Below are positions 57,544-64,000 of a stretch of 64,000 bases of DNA, piece by piece. A model generated the notes under the pieces. That model was not told where the DNA came from. It did not search any database and was given only the letters and a program-made list of their open reading frames with translations. Source of the DNA: Adiantum capillus-veneris (Eukaryota; Streptophyta; Polypodiopsida; Polypodiales; Pteridaceae); NCBI GenBank assembly GCA_014529385.2, contig CM043945.1:4186312-4250311 (forward strand). Reading direction: 5' to 3'. The translations under genes and the position numbers were made by a program. Position 1 is the first letter of the stretch, and each line of letters starts with the position of its first letter.

Positions 57544-58338
57544 CGAGAGCCTATAGTGCATTCTCTAGGGAAATTTCATGTGTGCGGAGATCCTACTCCT
57601 GTGCGTAGTGGAACCTTGGAGTCACTGTGTGTGTATGACTTCTCTTTCAAGTGCTGAGTGTCCTTACAATGACCTCTCAGTGCTGAGTGTCCTTACAATG
57701 ATCCTACTCCTGTGCGTAGTGGAACCTTGGAGTCACTGTGTGTGTATGACTTCTCTTTCAAGTGCTGAGTGTCCTTACAATGACCTCTCAGTGCTCTTTT
57801 ATAGGTGTAGGCTGCTTAGTTTAGTATAAACTAATTAGGTTTAGGGTCCTAAGATGGAGAGATAAAGCAAGCAGCCGGATCCCGGGCGGTTGACTGGTGC
57901 TTTGTTTTGGGGGAATCAAAAAATGATATTCTCCTAAGTGGGCCTTTGTGACCATCACCTAGCGAGAGGTGGAATATACAAATGGTTTTTTTTTTCCAAA
58001 TTTTGGCTTTGAAAATGAAAAAGGAATTACCATACGGATGTTACTAAGCAAGTGCATCGTGGATGGGATGTCGATGAATCGCAGACTTCAGTGGTGCGTT
58101 GGGGTAGCATGCTTGTCAATTTTGGTGCCGGTTGGGGCATTCCTTTGGCATCATTCTTTGATTTGATGTTGCTATTGTGTGTTGTTGACGTCGTCCTTCT
58201 TCATTTGTCGATGTGTCAATGTCAATCTTCTTTGCCTCCTTCCTTCTTGTGCGTGTGCATTGTTGGTGGGTATGTGATTATGTACGTGTGCTTATGCATG
58301 TAGTGTATGTAGGTGTGTTTATATGTATGTGTTTGTGA

Positions 58339-58375
<37 letters not shown>

Positions 58376-58913
58376 GAAAGAGAGAGAGATATTTTTGGTC
58401 GTTTTTACTATTTGGGCAGGCTATGAGGGTGAGAGAGAGTGAGGGAGAGAGTGAACGAGAAAAGTGCCTGAGGGGGGGGGGGGGGGGGGGTGAGGTGTGT
58501 GGGTAAGTAATGGCGGGTAGATTGAAAGGGCGAGAGAGAGAGTGAGAGGGGGGAGGGTGAGTGTGTGTGGGGGGGTGTGCTTATGAGAGAGAAAGAGAGA
58601 CCAGCCGTTTTTAGCTCATACAGCTAGAGAAGGCGCAAGAGAGAGTGAGAGAGGGATGGTGGGTGTGTGTGGAGGGGTGTGTGTATGGCAGCGTGCAGGT
58701 GGTCAAGGCCTGGCCTGAGGGTGATGCAACCGGGGCCAAGGGGTGATGCAAGGCTAGGCGTGGGAGACGGGGGCCGTGAAGGCCAGGTGATGACGACGGG
58801 TTGGCCAGAGAGGGCGCGAGAGAGCATGGGGCCGAGATGAGGGGATAGTGACAGGGGGTGGGGGAAGAGGATGATCAGGGGTACGGCGGGCGGTGGCGGG
58901 CCACAACTGAGCC

Positions 58914-58996
<83 letters not shown>

Positions 58997-59367
58997 AGTG
59001 GTGGCCTAGGGTGATGGCGCCAAGCTAAAGGGAGAGGAGGAGGGTAGTGGCCCCGTTGTGAGCGCAAGAAGGGGAAGGTGGCGGCCCTGCTTGCTGTGGA
59101 AAAAGAAACTTTTTTTAATATCTTGATAAGTCTTCGCTTTGGGGTTAGTACCCATGGCCGAAGGTCATGCAACCTTCTTTTCAAGGTGTTGGAGGCCATG
59201 TGGTCTACACTCCGAGTTGTGGCCTCTACTTAGAATTGGGCCAATTGTGGCACTTAGATCGACCAAGGCATTGCCGGGGCTATCGGCCATGTCGCACGTG
59301 CTTCGGACAGAGGGGTAAAAGAAACGGGTTTTTTTAATATTTTTTAATCTTTGAAAACTGGCTATCA
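57122..59367 (-). repeat. 5' LTR of the Tat-like element (intact copy)
   Basis: The copy runs from TGACAAGCG (57122) to CTATCA (59367), about 2246 bp. It carries GA arrays at 57293-57347, 57461-57540 and 58917-58993, a TG array at 58342-58373 and a poly-G run near 58472-58490. A 111-bp tandem duplication (from 57589 and 57700, GATCCTACTCCTGTGCGTAG) is private to this LTR. The uninterrupted join at 59256/59257 shows where the other LTR was split. Confidence 0.8.
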
Positions 59368-60350
59368 TCGGTATTGCACGGTTTGTTGATGAGGTATAAG
59401 AGGTCTTCATGATTGGTGAAAAACACGAATTTGTTTGCAAGGAGATAATGCCAAAATTTCTTAATATCATATAGCATCCCCAACCCCTCTCTCTCCATGG
59501 TTATGTAGTTCTTTTCAACACTATGAAGCTGTCTGCTTGCATAGATGACTGGGAAGTCCATATTTCCTTCTCTTGGGCCAAGATGCATCCAATAGCAAAC
59601 GCCAAAGCATCGATATGAACATGAAAGATCTTTTTCCAATCTGGTGCTTTCAATATTGGAGCGGATATGAGCGCTTTCTTCAAATTTTCAAAGGATTGTT
59701 CACACTCATTCGTCCACACAAAGGCTATTATAAGTCTATACAGGGGTTGGGCAATGACTGCATACATGTGTAAAAACCCTTTGTAGTAACCACAATGTCC
59801 CATAAAGCATTGTACTTGCTTTGCGTTATTTGGTCTAGATATCTCTACAATTAAGTTTTTATCTTGTCCAAATCGGTAAATATGCCGTTATCTAAGATAA
59901 TATGTCCCAGGATTCTGCCTTGTCTAACCATAATATGATTTTTTTTGGGTTAAGATAGATCCTATAAGTCTTGCACTTCTTGAATACTTTTATGAGGTGC
60001 CATGTATGTTCATCTCTCAAGAGAGATTTCACACATAAGTCATCCATGCATATTTCCAAGAATATCCTCAAGTATTCTTTAAATGTATGTGCCATCAATC
60101 TCTGGAAGGTATCTAGGGCATTGTTCTGGTCAAAAGACATCACTCTATATGCATATATACCCCATTCCGTGGAAACCGTTGTCTTGTATTGATCTTCACG
60201 AGAAATGGCAAGTTGGTTATATAATGAGAATCCAATTAAAAAGGAGTATGCCCGCTTACCTACCACTCATTCTAGGACATGATCAATAATAGGTAAGGGA
60301 TAATTATCCCTTATCGTGGCGGCATTAACCTTACTTAGATTCACACATAC
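59368..60350 (-). pseudogene. Gypsy element B, proximal pol: RT and RNase H
   Basis: The RT reads RDNYPLPI-like text near 60310, then AYSFLIGFSLYNQLAISRED, STEWGIYAYRVM, TFQRLMAHTFKEYLRIF and the catalytic block ICMDDLCV, where Y-x-D-D is C-M-D-D. FGHCGYYKGF-like and FVWTNECEQSFENLKKALIS blocks lead into RNase H (59639-59385) with VIYASRQLHSVEKNYITMER and KFWHYLLANKFVFFTNHEDL, ending LINKPCNT. The frame stops exactly at the LTR of the Tat-like element and resumes at 41595. The integrase half lies at 40214-41595. Confidence 0.85.
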
Positions 60351-60589
60351 TCATAAGTTTTAACTCCTCCGCTAGGGCTGTCAGTTCACGTTTCTTTCTA
60401 GCTTTCATGCGTGCCTTCCTAGCTTTCCAAGTGATTCGTTGACTTTTTTGTTCATAACTAGGCGCATCTATTTTTGGTTTCCTCAATTATCTGCCCTTAC
60501 CTCAATTACCACTATTTTATTTTTTGAACCGTTACTTGATTAGATCGCCCCCAATATGTTTAATGTAGTTTTTACTATTTTATTTGTGT

Positions 60590-61101
60590 TTTTTTGTCAG
60601 TCACTAATCAAATGAGTAATGCCACAATCTAGACAATACACATTCACTCTCATGATCTCTGTGTGAGGACAATGTTTCATAAGGTGGTCATCAACACACG
60701 TAGCACGATCCTAAAGGTTGACAAGGTGCTCTTAGAGCCGCTCTCTGTTGATAGGTAGGCCTATGTCCTACTAGCCCACTGTTGGCGATGAGCAATAATG
60801 TGTGTTCATCCAAATTGGATCTACCTTCTCCTGTAGCATGAGCTGTTGTTGGTGGTCCAACATTCCCAATCATGCTCCAAAATTCTGGTGCTTTTGGCTC
60901 TTCGGGTGGATAGTATGTTGAACTAGCCACGTATTCACTTGGATCTTCATAATACACAGGCACTTGCACTAAGGCTTGTTCCTCTGATTCCTCTATGGTG
61001 GGTGTATGTGTAATGCCCACTGGTCGCATCCTGAAAAAGGTGGTTGTTGCCCCAAAATTGTTGTAGCCGCTCAACCCCTCCCAGTCCTGGCAAATTTCCA
61101 A
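60590..61101 (-). pseudogene. Gypsy element B, gag C-terminal part
   Basis: The frame at 61101-60691 is rich in Pro, Glu and Tyr (EDPSEYVASSTYYPPEEPKA) and ends CQPLGSCYVC. With a one-base shift it continues DDHLMKHCP and VYCLDCGITHLISDCPKN-like text. This gives C-x2-C-x3-H-x4-C and a second Cys pair, resembling tandem zinc knuckles. Between this and RT, a stretch near 60430-60360 (ITWKARKARMKARKKRELTA) joins RT N-terminal text directly, so protease is mostly deleted. Confidence 0.7.
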
Positions 61102-61789
61102 TTTTATACCTAGGCATTGGTGGTACCGAAGGAGGTGCTACTTGGGCAGGTGGGACATACTACTTCCGTATTGTAGTAACACTCTTCCGTAGCATGACTC
61201 ATCCATTTATGCTCAATGGCACACCACTAATGTTGCTTATCGATTAAGTTCTCGATCAATCGATAAGTTAATTCATCAATTAAGCTATTGATTGATATAT
61301 TATCCATCAATAAGATATTTGATCGATAAAATTATTGATCAAATGAAATGGTTATAAATGCTATTAATTTTATGCAGTTTAGCATCTCTCGTCTTCTCTA
61401 AGCTACAAGGTTAACCGAAAGTAGTGAAAGGTATAGCGATTTGCTAAAAAAACATTTAATTGATTTCTTAAAAGAGATTTTATAAATTGGGTACAATATT
61501 GAAAAAAGATGAGCTTTAAAGAAATTTTTAGCTCCATCTTTTTTTTATTCCTCTAGAAATAATTAATGTGATTGGATAGCTATTGTCATTGCTAATATTA
61601 GTGTGGCATGGTCAATCCATTGCCTACTAATAATTAAAGCATTTGATTCATGTGTTAAGGCTAGTGGTTATCACATCATATAGATTTAGATTGTTGGGGA
61701 TTAGTATAAGAAGAGGGTTTGCTTTTGTGAATTAAGTAAAAAAATTAGTTAACCCCTTGAGAATGATTTTTGAATAGCAATGTAGTAAT
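61102..61789. other. AT-rich spacer with clustered ATCGAT/ATCAAT words
   Basis: No gene was found. Between 61228 and 61345 the words ATCGATAA, TTGATCGAT, ATTGATTGAT and related inverted forms are packed about every ten bases. The rest is AT-rich. Confidence 0.5.
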
Positions 61790-62310
61790 TGGTCTATTGT
61801 TTGTTTGAGCATGTACTCTTACTTCTAAGATGGATTTGGTGTGAGGACTTCTCTTGGTTGTTCTAAAACTTTTCTCTTGCTTTCAAGTAGACAAGAGCAG
61901 TGCAACAAACAAACCTCTTGGTTGTGATGAGATGATACTCTTACCTCCAAGTAGACTCTATTTGTAGTTAGGGCATACAATAGGGCTTGTTTAGTTGTTC
62001 TTGAGCAAACACTCTTACTTCTAAGTGATCATAGACGGTATCTTAGTTAGAATTCACAAATTGTGTTTGAGCCACCACCTCTTACCTCTCACGAAAGAGA
62101 GGTTCATTGGTTAATTTAAAGGTATCTTGGTTGTATTTGAAATTTTGTTCTTACCTCCATGTTTATGTAGAATTATGTTCTAGGATCTCTTGGTGTTCGG
62201 AACTTACACTCTTACTTCAAAGAGACATAGATAGTAGATTGTCAACTGGTGTTACTTGGTTGTTAATGAGTTAGCTCTCTTTTACCTCCAAGTAGGCTAG
62301 CAGCCTCATG
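61790..62310. repeat. Degenerate minisatellite, period about 68 bp, eight units
   Basis: ACTCTTACCTCCAAGTAG or a variant recurs near 61818, 61870, 61940, 62012, 62083, 62150, 62211 and 62281. It is often preceded by CTTGGTTGT and GAG. Unit lengths are about 52-72 bp. No coding content was seen. Confidence 0.75.
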
Positions 62311-62458
62311 CGTCAATGTCCATTGGTGAATGTTGTTTAGACTCTAAAACCTAGTATCCCTAAATTGCATTGTACTTTTGCAAGAAGTGCATGCACTTGG
62401 TTAATTATAACACTTTTATGAAAAGAAAAACTCATTGTATAGTCCATGCACATTGTAG

Positions 62459-63279
62459 GAAGTAGCACCAAATCTCAAAGCAGTTGTAAAGCTTGAAGAA
62501 TATGGTCCGAGGAAAGGAGTGGGATATGTGCAAGAGCTTCACCAAGGTAAAATTGTATCCGTGCTTAAATGGAACACATATGACCATATATTCAATGGAA
62601 ATGCAGCTCCCATAAAAAAGGACTTGTTTCGTGCTGGCACAAACATGGTGGATTGTACTACACCACTTGTCAATAATTGGATTCACTTTGTAGCTTACAT
62701 AAAGCAATGCAAAGAGAAAGGAAATATTCCTAAGAAACACAAGGTTGGGTCACATTTAATTGGACCCTCTAACAGAGCTTCAATGGAAGTTTGTAAGGAA
62801 AGAGAGTGGCACAAACATGGTGGATTGTACTATACCACTTGTCAATATTTGGATTCACTTTGTAGCTTACGTAAATCAATGCAAAGAGAAAGGAAATATT
62901 CCTAAGAAACACAAGGTTGGGTCGCATTTAATTGGACCCTCTAACAGAGCTTCAATGGAAGTATGTAAGGACAAAGAGAGTGGCACAAACATGGTGGATT
63001 GTACTACACTTGTCAATATTTGGATTCACTTTGTAGCTTACGTAAATCAATGTAAAGAGTTCCTAAAAAAACACAAGGTTGGGTCACATTTAATTGGACC
63101 CTCTAACAGAACTTCAATGGAAGCGTGCAGGACAAAGAGAGTGGCAACATAGATACACCAATGCAAAGAAAACAGTGTTTGAAGCTCCCTAGGTCAAGTG
63201 TAACACAATCAACATAAGGGAGTTTGAGTATAGGAATTATAACTACCACCCTATAGACTATGCAAGCAACTTTCCAAAG
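62459..63279 (+). pseudogene. Unrecognised exon with internal triplication of a 58-codon segment
   Basis: An acceptor (GCACATTGTAG) precedes 62459 and a donor (AAAG, then GTAGGA) follows 63279. The frame starts EVAPNLKAVVKLEEYGPRKG, then VGYVQELHQGKIVSVLKWN. Three tandem units follow (from 62633, 62806 and 62980), each with SGTNMVDCTT, WIHFVAYVNQCKEKGNIPKK and HKVGSHLIGPSNRASMEVC. The tail reads YTNAKKTVFEAP, a stop, then EYRNYNYHPIDYASNFPK. Unit 2 is exactly 174 bp. Unit 1 lost 2 bp and unit 3 lost 13 bp, which breaks the frame. I know no family with this repeat. Confidence 0.45.
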
Positions 63280-63882
63280 GTAGGATATGTACACATTGCA
63301 TCTAAAGTGGGAAAAGGCTTTCATGGCATGTGGAATTTCATTCAACATCACTAGAAATTCACTTTTTAGGGATTCCTTGATGTCTAATGTAAAGAAAGAT
63401 TTTGACATACTTGACTATAACAGAATGTGTACCAATAAGGATGCCATGGACAAGATACTCAAGTGAAAAGTGCTTGATTTTTTTGCTTTGAGCCTCTCTC
63501 CCCGAAAGTTTTGATGCAAACAAGCTAGGCAATGTGATGCCTCTTTTTGCTCCTTTGAACAATGGAAGTCCAAGCCGACTCTTTGGATGAGTTTTCACAA
63601 CTTTCAGTGGCCTATTTCTACTACAGCTCTCTTGTACAATCCTCCCATCACTCCTTTAAACCCACATGCACTTAGGCGTATTTTTTTGGTTTGGTAAGCA
63701 TAATGCATTCTGTTTTTTTCCTAATCCCAAAGCTTAGATATGTGAATTTTCACACACAATTGAAAAGATGTGCGGTTGTTAGTAAAATCTATTGTCCTAT
63801 ATTAAAAGCTAATGCTTTCTTGTCGCAAGTCACCACCTCTATTGCGCCCGAAAGTCGAAAAGGAGAGTTCAACAAGGAAGGT

Positions 63883-63886
<4 letters not shown>
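63280..63886. other. No supported feature
   Basis: Plus-strand text just after the donor (SKVGKGFHGMWNFIQHH) may still be coding in another exon. The rest shows nothing recognisable on either strand. Confidence 0.4.

Positions 63887-63932
<46 letters not shown>
63887..63932. repeat. (CT)n microsatellite
   Basis: About 23 CT units lie near the window end, followed by 68 bases in which nothing was recognised. Confidence 0.97.
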
Positions 63933-63935
<3 letters not shown>

Positions 63936-64000
63936 ATTGTTAAATCAGGGCTCTCCAAAAACTGAGCCGTAGTGTCAGCTTGGGCCTTTGCTATAGCCAA

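Overview
The window reads as a repeat-dominated, gene-poor stretch of a large land-plant nuclear genome. No complete, recognisable host gene, rRNA, tRNA or CRISPR array was found. Nearly everything identifiable is transposon-derived, and most of it lies on the minus strand. It includes a CACTA DNA transposon, a LINE, a Ty1/copia element, at least three Ty3/gypsy lineages, a large LTR element with no coding capacity, and many dinucleotide arrays (TC/GA and TG/CA) of up to about 118 bp. Plant origin is firm: Transposase_21/DUF4218 genes with typical short plant introns, tRNA-iMet primer-binding sites and a dual-RNase-H Tat-type pol. The LINE and gypsy protein types make a fern or other non-seed plant my guess, but that is inference and no species can be assigned.

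Layout. 1-2296 is AT-rich with a degenerate tandem repeat. 2297-9279 is a CACTA element on the minus strand: a tnp1/PTTA-type gene, a multi-exon tnp2 gene, a 5' region carrying a captured fragment of an HMA/HIPP metal-binding protein gene, and terminal hairpins ending in CACTA at 9279. 10860-12735 is a LINE RT pseudogene. 13490-15166 holds an unrecognised pseudogene and a near-perfect inverted duplication built from a gypsy fragment. 18768-27124 is a LARD-like element (two direct repeats of about 3 kb, an iMet PBS and a non-coding interior). 27125-31140 is a truncated copia element. 33020-34950 is a coiled-coil, gag-like pseudogene, and next to it (35000-36800) lie seven copies of a 24-bp palindrome spaced about 280 bp apart.

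40214-61260 is a three-level nest. An old gypsy (40214-41595 and 59368-61101) was split by a Tat/Ogre-like gypsy (41596-59367), with a probable 4-5 bp target duplication and a reading frame that resumes across the gap. The 3' LTR of that Tat element was in turn split by a 6.5-kb unit (43910-50474) with matching inverted ends. This inner unit carries two convergent, intron-containing, unrecognised gene-like loci. Its layout recalls MuDR, but its proteins match nothing I recognise, so it is the strongest candidate for something undescribed.

61790-63280 holds a 68-bp minisatellite and an unrecognised exon with an internal triplication of 58 codons. All boundaries were read by eye, without alignment software.
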